Shown here: in pieces, positions 55,563 to 64,000 of the stretch
Layout of the letters: each line of letters opens with the position of its first letter
How positions within the stretch are numbered: position 1 is the stretch's first letter
DNA from: Agarophyton chilense
Taxonomy: Eukaryota > Rhodophyta > Florideophyceae > Gracilariales > Gracilariaceae
Length of the DNA stretch: 64,000 nucleotides
NCBI GenBank assembly: GCA_030374765.1
Contig: JARGXX010000086.1
Span: 744,001 to 808,000, forward strand
Direction of reading: 5' to 3'
The notes under the pieces: generated by a model
Told to the model about the DNA's origin: nothing
Databases searched by the model: none
Seen by the model: only the letters and a program-made list of their open reading frames with translations
Made by a program: the position numbers and the translations under genes

Positions 55563-56693
55563 ATGCCGCAGCGCCCCACCCTCACTGGAATTGCGCCTCT
55601 GCCTTTGCCGAATGCCTCGGGCTCGCTTCCAATATTCCAAATTCTAAGTGCGAACTTGGGACGACATACGTCTCTATTGGTATCCGTTTGTGAAAAGAAT
55701 ACAGGGAAGGGAAAAGTTGAACTCAAAAATTATGTCAAACGACGAAGAATGGTGCAACCAACTACGGTTTCATCAGCTACACCTTCGCCATCATCGGCAG
55801 CCACTTTCGAGCGCTCTGAGCCTGAAAAGAGACTTATACATCATAAACGCCGCTGGTTGCTTGGCTTGCATCGCTCTGAAGACAATGTATCGCTTTCGGT
55901 GAACATTAGAGATACAGAACACGGGACCGTTAACATGAAACTGTATCCCTCTAAAGGGATCAATATGTGTATCCATTTTAAACGCTTTACTACTCTTCCA
56001 TCTGTCAAGAACGATATGTTTATGGCGTCACGAATCAGAAACCTATTCATGTTCTTTCCGTCCTGCGTGACGAAGGGGGGAAGTAGTTGTACAGGAGAGC
56101 CGCGATTACATCACCAACTCGAATACAAACGGAACGAACGTAGTGTGAGCACTCTTTATTCTTTTGAAGCCTTCCAACATATCGTCTCAGTTCGAGTACG
56201 CAATAACCCTCTACGAGTTACCCCAAAAATTCAAGTACCGCTCTGGAAAGGCGGCGAAATCGCACCGTGTCTAATTTGGGAACGCGAACCAAAGAGCGGG
56301 CCCGGAGTCATTCAACTAATGCGGAAACCGTTCAAAATCTCATTTGAAGTACAGCAACGGAGAGTGGGAGTACATCATTTATCCAAGAGCGGCTCCACAA
56401 CAAATCTTCAATTCGATGCTCAGAGTGTTCATTTGGAGCAAACCATGACACGTATTTTCAAAGGAGCCCTTGCCACGATCACTTCAACACTTTCTAGTCG
56501 AGCGCATTCTTCCGGAATTGTGGTGTCTGTTACTGCTCCCTGGGGCAATTTTGCTGCCCACGGAAGCCCTCCCAATACGTTCTCAATTTCTTCCGATGCG
56601 ATATTCTTTTGCTCACAGCGCCGACAACTACGAGCCGTAATTGAGGTCCAGAACCTTTCGCAGTTCGCAATTAGACTGGGAGCGTTCTATTAA
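55563..56693 (+). CDS. Hypothetical protein, family not recognised
   Basis: A 376-codon open frame, too long to be chance in this composition. The ATG at 55563 is the first; another at 55749 (MVQPTTVSSATPSPSS) begins a Ser/Pro/Thr-rich stretch and could be the real start. The downstream part alternates short hydrophobic strands with basic loops (VSLSVNIRDTEHGTVNMKLY, SVSTLYSFEAFQHIVSVRVR, GVIQLMRKPFKISFEVQQRR, SGIVVSVTAPWGNFAAHGSP, RAVIEVQNLSQFAIRLGAFY), suggesting a mostly beta fold. No catalytic motif, membrane segment or signal peptide is evident. Its stop lies 75 bp from the stop of the convergent hydrolase gene. A missing upstream exon cannot be ruled out. Confidence 0.6.
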   Translation: MPQRPTLTGIAPLPLPNASGSLPIFQILSANLGRHTSLLVSVCEKNTGKGKVELKNYVKRRRMVQPTTVSSATPSPSSAATFERSEPEKRLIHHKRRWLLGLHRSEDNVSLSVNIRDTEHGTVNMKLYPSKGINMCIHFKRFTTLPSVKNDMFMASRIRNLFMFFPSCVTKGGSSCTGEPRLHHQLEYKRNERSVSTLYSFEAFQHIVSVRVRNNPLRVTPKIQVPLWKGGEIAPCLIWEREPKSGPGVIQLMRKPFKISFEVQQRRVGVHHLSKSGSTTNLQFDAQSVHLEQTMTRIFKGALATITSTLSSRAHSSGIVVSVTAPWGNFAAHGSPPNTFSISSDAIFFCSQRRQLRAVIEVQNLSQFAIRLGAFY

Positions 56694-56768
56694 ACACCAA
56701 CAAACTTTTCTGGGCCACCATGTAACACATTTCGGTTACGCATACATTCGCACCATTTCTTTTTAAAC

Positions 56769-57833
56769 TCATATGTGCAATAGGTGAGTTTGCAAGAATT
56801 CAGTTACCTTGATTCGAAAATCTTCTGGTTTTGTGTTAAAGCACTGTGTATGGGGTGCATTGTCAACTAGCCATAATTGTTTGTGTTGCATTGAAGCTGC
56901 ATCGTACAATATCTCCGATTCGTTGTGATTTACTACGATGTCAGCAGTACCATGGATAAATAGAACTGGAGCAGTTACTCGCAACATGTGGTCGATAGCC
57001 TTCTTTTGTTCAGATGCTGGAAAATTACCAGTACGAAAGAGCGATAGCCGAAATAACAACGGCGTCATTACTGTATCGAAAAATGGCAAAGGAACTTTCT
57101 CTAAAACAGATGTGACAATGTGACGAACCAGGACCTCCGGCGAAGAGAAAGGGTTTTCTAAAACCAATGCATCAATGTCATCACACATAGCTGCAGCGAT
57201 AATAGCTGAGGATGCTCCCTGAGAAGTGCCGAGCACTGCGACGCGTTTAGCTCCGCGCGACTTAAGAAAACTAACAGCGGAAATGACATCAACATGTTCA
57301 CGTTTTCCCAGGGATACTGCTCTCCCTGGCCAAGGTCCTAAAGGCCACATGGGAAAACTATCACTTGCACCATGATTCGCACAGTCAAACAAAAGCACAT
57401 CAAAGCCAGCATCCGTAAGGAACACTGCGTGGCGCAAAAACGCACGCCGATCGCGCCCTGCACCATGAACGCACACAACAGCAGCTGCAGATGGCTTATA
57501 GTATCGCCTTCGAGCAGCTGGCATCAGCCACCCTCTCAGGGAAAGTCCTGAAGGAGTGAGAAAAATAACATTCTTAAACGGAAGGTTTAGTTGTTCAGGA
57601 TTTGTGGCCCCCAGCCATGAATTTGGAATAGTTTTGTTTTGCAGAGTTTTTCCTGGCCTTGGAAGATGCCATGGTGGTTTAGCAACCTTGGATGGTAATA
57701 ATAGCAAAAAAGCAAGGGCGAGGACTCCATAGAGAGCCAGGACCGCGCCCAAAATGTACCATAAGACCTCTGGCATCTCCAAGAAGTGTGCGCATATAAT
57801 GGTCAAAGCAAATATAGGGTTTCGTTTCCACAA
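56769..57833 (-). CDS. Membrane-anchored alpha/beta hydrolase
   Basis: A 354-codon frame; an ATG at 57776 (MPEVLWYILG) is an alternative start. One N-terminal transmembrane segment (about 24-46, WYILGAVLALYGVLALAFLL) precedes a complete alpha/beta hydrolase fold: oxyanion-hole VHGAG at 122-126, nucleophile elbow GTSQG with S204, acid D298 in HGTADIVV and H328 in NAPHTQ. The order and spacing match ABHD13/BEM46-like serine hydrolases. The substrate is unknown; lipid or ester hydrolysis at a membrane is the usual assumption. The promoter region is shared head to head with the WD40 gene. Confidence 0.85.
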   Translation of the reverse strand: MWKRNPIFALTIICAHFLEMPEVLWYILGAVLALYGVLALAFLLLLPSKVAKPPWHLPRPGKTLQNKTIPNSWLGATNPEQLNLPFKNVIFLTPSGLSLRGWLMPAARRRYYKPSAAAVVCVHGAGRDRRAFLRHAVFLTDAGFDVLLFDCANHGASDSFPMWPLGPWPGRAVSLGKREHVDVISAVSFLKSRGAKRVAVLGTSQGASSAIIAAAMCDDIDALVLENPFSSPEVLVRHIVTSVLEKVPLPFFDTVMTPLLFRLSLFRTGNFPASEQKKAIDHMLRVTAPVLFIHGTADIVVNHNESEILYDAASMQHKQLWLVDNAPHTQCFNTKPEDFRIKVTEFLQTHLLHI

Positions 57834-58320
57834 AGTGACCCTTCTCCGTCATTTCTTGCGGCTTATAAAAGCCCCAGGGCGATTCCGGTCGAGGCCAACA
57901 AACCAGCCCCCTTAGAACGGGCAGAGCGAACTGATGTACGGCGACTGGCTCAGACAAATGAGGAAGGAACGAGGGTGCTCGTCCAACTTGTCCCAACTCG
58001 CGAGGCATGATGACGTACACGTGTGCACATTCCTTCTTTTATTTATTTTTTGTGTTTGAATTGAACGTTAAAAGTTTGAAACCTACATCCACTGCGAATG
58101 TGTATCCATCAGCATCACGTCATAGCTTCTCGAAAACATGTGCAGTGTGGCATGAAAGAATCATGTTTCTGTCCCGACGCCATGTTTTCGCGAGTGCACG
58201 TTCAGACAGGTCTCTTTCTTAACTTATCCAAGTTTAAGAAAATCGGAGAATTCCGGCAACTCACTAGTGCTTCGGAGCATCATGACATGAGATACATTGT
58301 GGCTTTGAACGTCTCCTGAC
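57834..58320. promoter_or_regulatory. Divergent intergenic region
   Basis: 487 bases between the start codons of the hydrolase (minus) and the dynein intermediate chain-like gene (plus). It must hold both promoters. A T-rich patch lies at 58030-58060. No specific element can be assigned. Confidence 0.4.
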
Positions 58321-59898
58321 ATGGATCACCATCTAGAAGTGGAGGAAAGGCGGAAAAAGCTTCAAGAACGAAAGGAAACACTTATTAGGTTTCAATCGTT
58401 TCAAAAGCGCAAATCCCAGTCCAGACAGACGAACCAAGAATCTCCTTCTATTTCGAGTAATCAGGTTCGGCATCCCAGAAGCAGCTTCTCGCGCGTTCCT
58501 ACGGCGGAACTCGATCTTCCTCCATTCAGCGATATTTCTAAAAATGAGAACAAGGTTTCCTTTTCGGGGGTGGGGGTATTCAATAGCAGTAAGCGGTCAT
58601 ATCTGCCGGAGCTTATGGGTGATTCTAAGCTTTCTTCCAGGTTCGATTTGATTCCATCAGAAAAGGATCAACACGACAAGTACAAAAGCCGTTGTTATTC
58701 CGGATCACAACGTTCTTCCGATGGATCTCCGCTACAATTTCAAATCACATGCAAGGATGAACTGATAGAGCTCCGACCGACAACGGCGATTAAGTTTCAC
58801 AAGAAGTTTGATGATATAGTCGTTACATCACACGGCTCTCGTTCAGATCACAAGTTGAACGCCGATCCTGGACTCAATGCGATATGGTGCTTGGACGAAG
58901 GCCGAAGTACCTTGCAGAGAGTTCTGACTGCAAATGCTGCGTTATCTGCCATTGAACTTCCGAGCATATCCCCAACACTAGTGATTGGTGGGACTGTTTT
59001 CGGGAGCATACTGCTTTGGGACACACGTATGAAAACTTCTCTCCCACTTCATGCATTAGAGGGCAATACAGCATTCGTCACTGGTTTCCACGATAGGGAA
59101 AAAGTTACAGCCGTAAAGACCACGGTAAGTTCTTCCCCATATTTTATTTCAACAAGTAGTGGAGGTCATGTTTGCAAGTGGACATTGTCAAAGCCGGATG
59201 TGCCAATCACTAAGGACACTCTAAGGGAGAATGGGACCTCAGCCGAGCTGAATATTACTTGCTTCGACTTTCCGCGCACGGCACGACTCGCTGGTGGTGA
59301 GAAAACGACAGAAAACAGATTTGCATCCCTTCTAATTGGAGGGGGGCACGGAGGGTTGTACCGAGCAGACGGAAGTGATTCTTCGTGGACGGTTGAGGCT
59401 GCATTGGGCAAACATCATGAAGCAGCGGTCACTGCTGTCTCTACACATCCATTTGGACACCGAGTAGCATTTCTGGATGACGTGGTTCTCTCCGCATCGG
59501 CAGATTGGACTGTAAAGTTATGGTACTTTCGTAAATCGCAACCATCAGTATGCATTGATACCTTTGACATGGTGGAGTACGGGAGGGTTAACGATGTGGC
59601 ATGGAGCAATCAGCATCCTACAGTTTTCTGCGTGGGCAGTGAATCTGGATACCTTTCTCTTTTCGACATTAGCAATCGATTATCAGAATCTAATGTTCGA
59701 AACTGTTGGCATTTTGAAGTTCCAGGCGCAAGCGGCAACACACAAATTGATAACATCCAGTGGGACCATGCGTCCAGGAATGTTTGTGCAGGTAGCTCAA
59801 ATGGAACCATTTCCCTGTGGCAATGTGCTTCTGACTTCGCCTCTTTGCCAGACGCGGAATGGACAGGGCAGTATTTGAAGTCCAAGCAGGATGAGTAA
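58321..59898 (+). CDS. Dynein intermediate chain-like WD40 protein
   Basis: A 525-residue single-exon protein. The N-terminus (MDHHLEVEERRKKLQERKE) is the charged helix typical of dynein intermediate chains, which in other eukaryotes binds dynactin p150. A Ser-rich disordered part follows, then WD40 blades from about residue 160. Family-like signatures are LVIGGTVFGSILLWDTR (cf. LVVGGTYSGQIVLWD in cytoplasmic IC), SADWTVKLWYF, VNDVAWSNQHPTVFCVGSES, GYLSLFDIS and a terminal blade ending DAEWTGQYLK. The product should scaffold light and heavy chains of a dynein motor. No other dynein gene is present here. It could instead belong to the related WDR34/WDR60 group. Confidence 0.78.
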   Translation: MDHHLEVEERRKKLQERKETLIRFQSFQKRKSQSRQTNQESPSISSNQVRHPRSSFSRVPTAELDLPPFSDISKNENKVSFSGVGVFNSSKRSYLPELMGDSKLSSRFDLIPSEKDQHDKYKSRCYSGSQRSSDGSPLQFQITCKDELIELRPTTAIKFHKKFDDIVVTSHGSRSDHKLNADPGLNAIWCLDEGRSTLQRVLTANAALSAIELPSISPTLVIGGTVFGSILLWDTRMKTSLPLHALEGNTAFVTGFHDREKVTAVKTTVSSSPYFISTSSGGHVCKWTLSKPDVPITKDTLRENGTSAELNITCFDFPRTARLAGGEKTTENRFASLLIGGGHGGLYRADGSDSSWTVEAALGKHHEAAVTAVSTHPFGHRVAFLDDVVLSASADWTVKLWYFRKSQPSVCIDTFDMVEYGRVNDVAWSNQHPTVFCVGSESGYLSLFDISNRLSESNVRNCWHFEVPGASGNTQIDNIQWDHASRNVCAGSSNGTISLWQCASDFASLPDAEWTGQYLKSKQDE

Positions 59899-60045
59899 GT
59901 CCTGAGCGGGCATGTAGAAATTGGTGATGCGAGTTCGTTGAAACACTTCCGGTGGACGTAAAAAAACTTGAGAAGCCCCTGTCATTTTTCAAACTTACAT
60001 GTTGAGAGACTTATAGTGCCATCACCTATCCAATTTTGTAGTCTC

Positions 60046-63006
60046 TCACTGCTCCGATCTTAACACTATCTTCGACCTGTGAGCGTGAAGTAAGTGAAAT
60101 CTAGAGGTGCCTATGACAATATTTATCATGTCGACGAAGGCTTCCGGGCTCAGGGCGCCTTCGTTTCGCAATTCCAAAGTACAAGAGATGACGCCGGCAT
60201 GGAGGGGCCAATCTGCCACTCCAACATGGTCAAGAACGGGTGCAGCTTCCACCGGCCTCGCGAGTCGAATGTCGTACAACATATTTCGTAGATCCCGTTT
60301 TGTCACATTGCCCTTCTTGCTCACTTTTTCAACAATCACAGGTCCCGAATTCTGCACCTTACTTACGATTTCTTGCCAATTCTCTGCGGTCCCATCCTCG
60401 GTATCCACTGCCACAACATACTCTGACGCTTCCATCAGCATAGTCAGAGGTGCAGACTCGACTGGTATTTCTTCCGTTCCCACTACTTTCATCCCCTCAG
60501 GCAAGCGGGAGTCAATATCTTGACTAAAAATCGACACGTTGATTTCCTTCCTAAGAAAAAAGTCCACTAGTTCTCGAGAAGAAGTACATCCAAATGGCAA
60601 GGCAGCGGCGTTTACGATTCGCGGATGAGGATGGTATCCACCTGTGAAAGATATGGGAATCGAAGCTCTTCGCAACAATCGGTCAAACAATCTGTTGAGA
60701 TCAAGCTGCGAGGCTAAGGCCATTGACCCTTTTTTCTGAAAAGCAATCCGTATCCTTTGTACCGTGTCCGAGATAGGTACGTAATTTCCTTTGTAGGCAG
60801 GTGTTTCAGGAGCAGGTATCGTAATGTTATTACCAAGTTCTTCCCCACATACGCCGCAAGATGAACATTCATTGAACGCACAATCAGGAGTCAGAGTTTC
60901 AGTTAAAGCCCGCATTAGTTCATCTCGCAACCATCCCTTATCTAGTCCAACATCGATATGATCCCAAGGCAGTGGTCTATCTAGAGGAGACGTTACACTT
61001 TCCTCGGCAACATCGTTTCCCATTGGTAATAGGTTCTTGCGGTCTAAGTTACGAGATTTGATGACGTTATACCAGCCGCGTGGTCCCTGAACTTGCTCAG
61101 GTTCGGTATCGGCAATATTCCACTCTCCGCGTTCAACTCTACGATACTTCCATTGAAGACCAGCCTCGTTTATTGCACGGCACCAGGCGTCGTAAGCATC
61201 CTTCATGTTCTCCCACCAAGCATCCATCCCTGCTCCTAACTCATGGGCTCGCAAAATTACATTTCCGAGGCGACGATCGCCACGACCGATGAAATCTTCC
61301 ATAGCTGACAGCATAGGGTCCGTCATTGAAAGTTTTACGTCTCGAATATTCTTGAAAGCATATTTTAACATTCGTTGCTTGCGCTTCACTTCGTCTATTG
61401 AAGTCGAGTGCCACTGAAATGGTGTCCAGCTCTTAGGAGTAAAAGTTGAAATGGTGGCAGTGACAGAAAGTCTCCGTCTCCCCGGTGCTCGACATTTCCG
61501 CTGAAGCCATTTGATGGTCTCTGCAATGCCCATTACATCATCGTCTGTTTCTGAGGGAAGATTGATCATGAAGTAGAGCTTGACATTCTGATATCCTGAA
61601 TCGTACGCGAGCTTAACACCTTTCAACAGATCGTCATTGGTGAGACCTTTGTTGATAACATCTCTCATTCTTTGTGTTCCTGCTTCTGGTGCAAATGTGA
61701 GTCCGGACTTCCGAGTTCCATCAAGCACATCAGCGATGTGTTCATCAAACCTATCAACACGTTGGGAACCAAGGGAAAGAGATATTGCCTCCTCTTGCTG
61801 ATGGAGTTCGTTTTTTAGTTGAATTCCGACGCTTGGTAAACTCAACCAATCCGAACAGCTCAATGAAAGCAACGAAAATTCGTCGTATCCAGTAGTTTTC
61901 ACGCCTTCTTTTACTGTCTTGATCACTTCACTAGGATTCACGTCGCGAGCAGGGCGCTGTACCATACCTGGAAGACAAAAGCGACATCCACGAGTACAAC
62001 CACGGCGTATTTCAACCGTCAATCGATCATGAACAGGATCAGTCAATGGAACAAGATGAGTTGCTCTCCATGGTTGTGGCAACGAATTGCGTTTCTGGAC
62101 TTTTGCAGGAATGTCTCCGCGCACCGGATATACCGCACCGGATGGATGAGACTCAAAAAATCGCGGTACATACACACCCGAAACTTCTTTCGCAAGTCTA
62201 GCCAATATTTCTTCTCGAGTGATATTTGGATTCTGTTCGAGTGCTCTTACTAAACATTCACCAATTTCTGGAAGCATTTCTTCACCGTCCCCTATACTCA
62301 TGAAATCAAACAGATCCGCGTAAGGTTCTGGATTTGCAGTAACTGACAAGCCACCGGCAAAAACGAGAGGAGGGCCTTCTCGCCACGTTACTGTTGTATC
62401 TCGTGCGGCCCATGTGCACGGTATATTCGCTTGTTCCATGACTTTGACACAGTTGGTAGCACCAAGTTCATACATTAGACTCATACCAATTACATCGAAA
62501 TCTGACAAGGGTCGCTTTGATTCGACACCGAAAATAGGGAGTTTATACTCCCGTAGAACCTTCTGCATATCTGGTGCAGGTAAATAAGAACGATCACAGA
62601 GAAGATCTGGGTGCTCATTTAAGCAGCTGTATAACACAATATGGCCAGTGCTACTCATGCCAATCGAATAAAGGTCTGGATAAGCCAGACAAAAATGTAC
62701 TTTGACAGAGTTCCAGGGCTTATTGACGGCACCAAACTCATTTCCAAGATATTGACCTGGCTTCGACACATTTCGTATCTCACGAAAGGGAATCACAGAC
62801 TTCAAGGCCTCCCATTCATGACTTACCTCTTCTGCCAATGATATTCCGTCTATATCAGAGTTTTGAGCTAGATCACCGCGCTTCGTACCTAACGAAGCAC
62901 TGCATGTAAATCCTCTTTCATCTCTTCGAGATGTTTGGGACTTCGTTTTCGATTTGCATAGTCGGGATAACCAAGTTGCGTTTGAGTATGCAATAAAAGC
63001 CACCAT
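60046..63006 (-). CDS. Radical SAM protein (TIGR03960-type) fused to a DUF2344 domain
   Basis: A 986-residue protein. The first 50 residues are Ser/Arg/Lys-rich without a fold and could be an organelle transit peptide. Residues 65-310 form the N-terminal cobalamin-binding-like region (NSVKVHFCLAYPDLYSIGMS, YADLFDFMSIGDGEE). The radical SAM cluster is CTRGCRFC with C337, C341 and C344, binding 4Fe-4S and S-adenosylmethionine, followed by GLTFAPEAGTQRMRDVINKG. A Cys cluster CSSCGVC lies near 725-735. The last part (IRIAFQKKGSMALASQLDLN, ISFTGGYHPHPRIVNAAALP) is DUF2344 (TIGR03936), a separate downstream partner or fusion in bacteria. The substrate is unknown. The bacterial/cyanobacterial family and the leader suggest a plastid-derived, plastid-targeted enzyme. 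Full length, with no lesion. Confidence 0.88.
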   Translation of the reverse strand: MVAFIAYSNATWLSRLCKSKTKSQTSRRDERGFTCSASLGTKRGDLAQNSDIDGISLAEEVSHEWEALKSVIPFREIRNVSKPGQYLGNEFGAVNKPWNSVKVHFCLAYPDLYSIGMSSTGHIVLYSCLNEHPDLLCDRSYLPAPDMQKVLREYKLPIFGVESKRPLSDFDVIGMSLMYELGATNCVKVMEQANIPCTWAARDTTVTWREGPPLVFAGGLSVTANPEPYADLFDFMSIGDGEEMLPEIGECLVRALEQNPNITREEILARLAKEVSGVYVPRFFESHPSGAVYPVRGDIPAKVQKRNSLPQPWRATHLVPLTDPVHDRLTVEIRRGCTRGCRFCLPGMVQRPARDVNPSEVIKTVKEGVKTTGYDEFSLLSLSCSDWLSLPSVGIQLKNELHQQEEAISLSLGSQRVDRFDEHIADVLDGTRKSGLTFAPEAGTQRMRDVINKGLTNDDLLKGVKLAYDSGYQNVKLYFMINLPSETDDDVMGIAETIKWLQRKCRAPGRRRLSVTATISTFTPKSWTPFQWHSTSIDEVKRKQRMLKYAFKNIRDVKLSMTDPMLSAMEDFIGRGDRRLGNVILRAHELGAGMDAWWENMKDAYDAWCRAINEAGLQWKYRRVERGEWNIADTEPEQVQGPRGWYNVIKSRNLDRKNLLPMGNDVAEESVTSPLDRPLPWDHIDVGLDKGWLRDELMRALTETLTPDCAFNECSSCGVCGEELGNNITIPAPETPAYKGNYVPISDTVQRIRIAFQKKGSMALASQLDLNRLFDRLLRRASIPISFTGGYHPHPRIVNAAALPFGCTSSRELVDFFLRKEINVSIFSQDIDSRLPEGMKVVGTEEIPVESAPLTMLMEASEYVVAVDTEDGTAENWQEIVSKVQNSGPVIVEKVSKKGNVTKRDLRNMLYDIRLARPVEAAPVLDHVGVADWPLHAGVISCTLELRNEGALSPEAFVDMINIVIGTSRFHLLHAHRSKIVLRSEQ

Positions 63007-63352
63007 TGTCGAACGATAGCTTTTGTTAGCGATATTAATTCAACGCTAATGGGGTGTTTTATTCAATTGACTGAAGCTGCAAACACACGTCCCACACTAT
63101 TTCCCTTTCCTATGGGTCAGGCCCAGAGGAATCCTCCCGTTGGAACTATGTTTCCTCCCAGTCCGAAAGATGCAAAGAACGTTCTAATCGTATGGATTAC
63201 AAGACAATCGAGGATTGCTAGCGTTCATCGCCCTCCACGAGAGCTCGGGATTTGCATTTGGCAAGTTTGTGAGCTCGAAACAGATTCATTTATTCGGCAA
63301 GTGCCGAATCGACACGACGTCGCCGGCGTCGAAAAAGTGACCAGCCAGAGGT
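63007..63352. other. Region upstream of the radical SAM gene
   Basis: A 119-codon plus-strand frame (63049-63408) starts 42 bp from the radical SAM start and runs into the inverted-repeat segment. Its product is not recognised and is probably chance. The promoter of the radical SAM gene should lie here. Confidence 0.4.
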
Positions 63353-63729
63353 CTAGTGTCTATACGACCGGAGAGACAGTTCGAAATTGGTTATTTTTTG
63401 AAAGGTAGTTCTGTTTCATTCACAGCTCCAAAACGATTTTTTAGAGTGCAACCACGGTTTTCTCACCCAAAAAATACCTGTTTTATATTCTAAGATAGAA
63501 ATTAGCCTGCTTATCAGTTAAACATATATTCTTTACTGTTTTATTTCTTATGTGGCATTCTTTCACATGGAAGCAGTTTCGTGAAGCGCATATTCTTTTG
63601 AAAAGGCTGTACCAAGTCTTTACTGTTTGGAGGTCAAAAAAAGGAAAAAATCTGGTCAAAATAACTAAAAATCAGCACCTAAATTTACAGTTTGGCCTCA
63701 TATGAGGCCAGCGGTCGTATAGACACTAG
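63353..63729. repeat. 377-bp AT-rich segment with 18-bp inverted ends (MITE-like)
   Basis: CTAGTGTCTATACGACCG at 63353-63370 and its reverse complement at 63712-63729 enclose an AT-rich non-coding stretch. Inside the right end is an 18-bp perfect palindrome, TGGCCTCATATGAGGCCA (63693-63710). The layout resembles a small non-autonomous DNA transposon, but no target duplication is evident. Confidence 0.55.
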
Positions 63730-64000
63730 GCTCAGACACTGGTCCCCACCACCATTGCATCAGGAGGCTGATTCTCCCTCTGCCAATGGCTATATTGTAT
63801 TTTAGAATTTTGACCAATAAAAAATGTAGGCTCAAACATCGTTGCTCTTCTTCCTTATAGTTCCAGTCCACGTACTCCCCTTTGTCAGTCATTATCGTCA
63901 AGTTCAATCGTCTTCGAAGCGTGACCATCGAGGTCGTCAGAGCGTGACCATCATTGATATCCGGTCGCCAGAGCGTTCTCCCGTCGCAAGTACCATATCC
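63730..64000. other. Window end, nothing recognised
   Basis: Short frames only. GCGTGACCATC occurs twice (63921 and 63943 regions). Confidence 0.4.

Noticed and set aside
63049-63408. 119-codon plus-strand frame divergent from the radical SAM gene.
   Set aside because: No recognisable domain, and it runs into the inverted-repeat segment. Probably chance.

Overview
The window looks like nuclear DNA of an intron-poor eukaryote, most likely a red alga (Chondrus-like florideophyte). All recognisable host genes read as single exons. They include a Tad3/ADAT3 deaminase subunit, LSm1, a dynein intermediate chain-like WD40 protein and a large radical SAM protein of cyanobacterial/plastid type. The space between them is packed with Ty3/gypsy, PIF/Harbinger and Tc1/mariner elements. 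The organism call is inference, because no organellar or rRNA marker is present. All boundaries were read by eye.

Layout. 1-4480 is a host block: a Uma2-fold protein with an 11-residue coiled-coil repeat (568-1818), ADAT3/TAD3 (2874-3902) and a convergent LSM1 (3924-4478). 4781-14850 is a nest of remnants: a Tc1/mariner element (4781-5831) cut off by LTR element A (5832-13569), then a second mariner remnant and a PIF/Harbinger fragment. 14870-21820 is truncated LTR element B. 21821-39278 is a giant inverted pair: element C (minus strand, truncated at gag) head to head with element C' (plus strand, both LTRs present). 39512-48419 is element D, lying in a decayed minus-strand coding tract whose pieces flank it (39321-39511 and 48420-49930). 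49931-52440 holds no gene I can recognise. 52579-55250 is a PIF/Harbinger pair: a broken transposase and an open Myb-like gene, convergent. 55563-63006 is a second host block of four genes in alternating orientation: an unrecognised ORF, an alpha/beta hydrolase, the dynein intermediate chain-like protein and the radical SAM protein. 63353-63729 is flanked by short inverted repeats.

The most unusual signal is shared by elements A, B, C and C'. Between the integrase chromodomain and the 3' LTR, each carries a large ORF on the strand opposite to gag-pol. The encoded proteins are related across the elements although the elements themselves have diverged, and in element A the ORF is intact at about 575 codons while pol has been lost. 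I do not recognise this protein. Element D has an equivalent region that may be a very decayed or different version. The antisense ORFs end at pyrimidine-rich tracts facing the end of pol, and in C/C' a TATA-like site lies upstream. Elements A, C' and D share the same primer binding site, and A, C, C' and D have polypurine tracts next to the 3' LTR, so they form one lineage of chromodomain-bearing Ty3/gypsy elements with a conserved antisense accessory gene.
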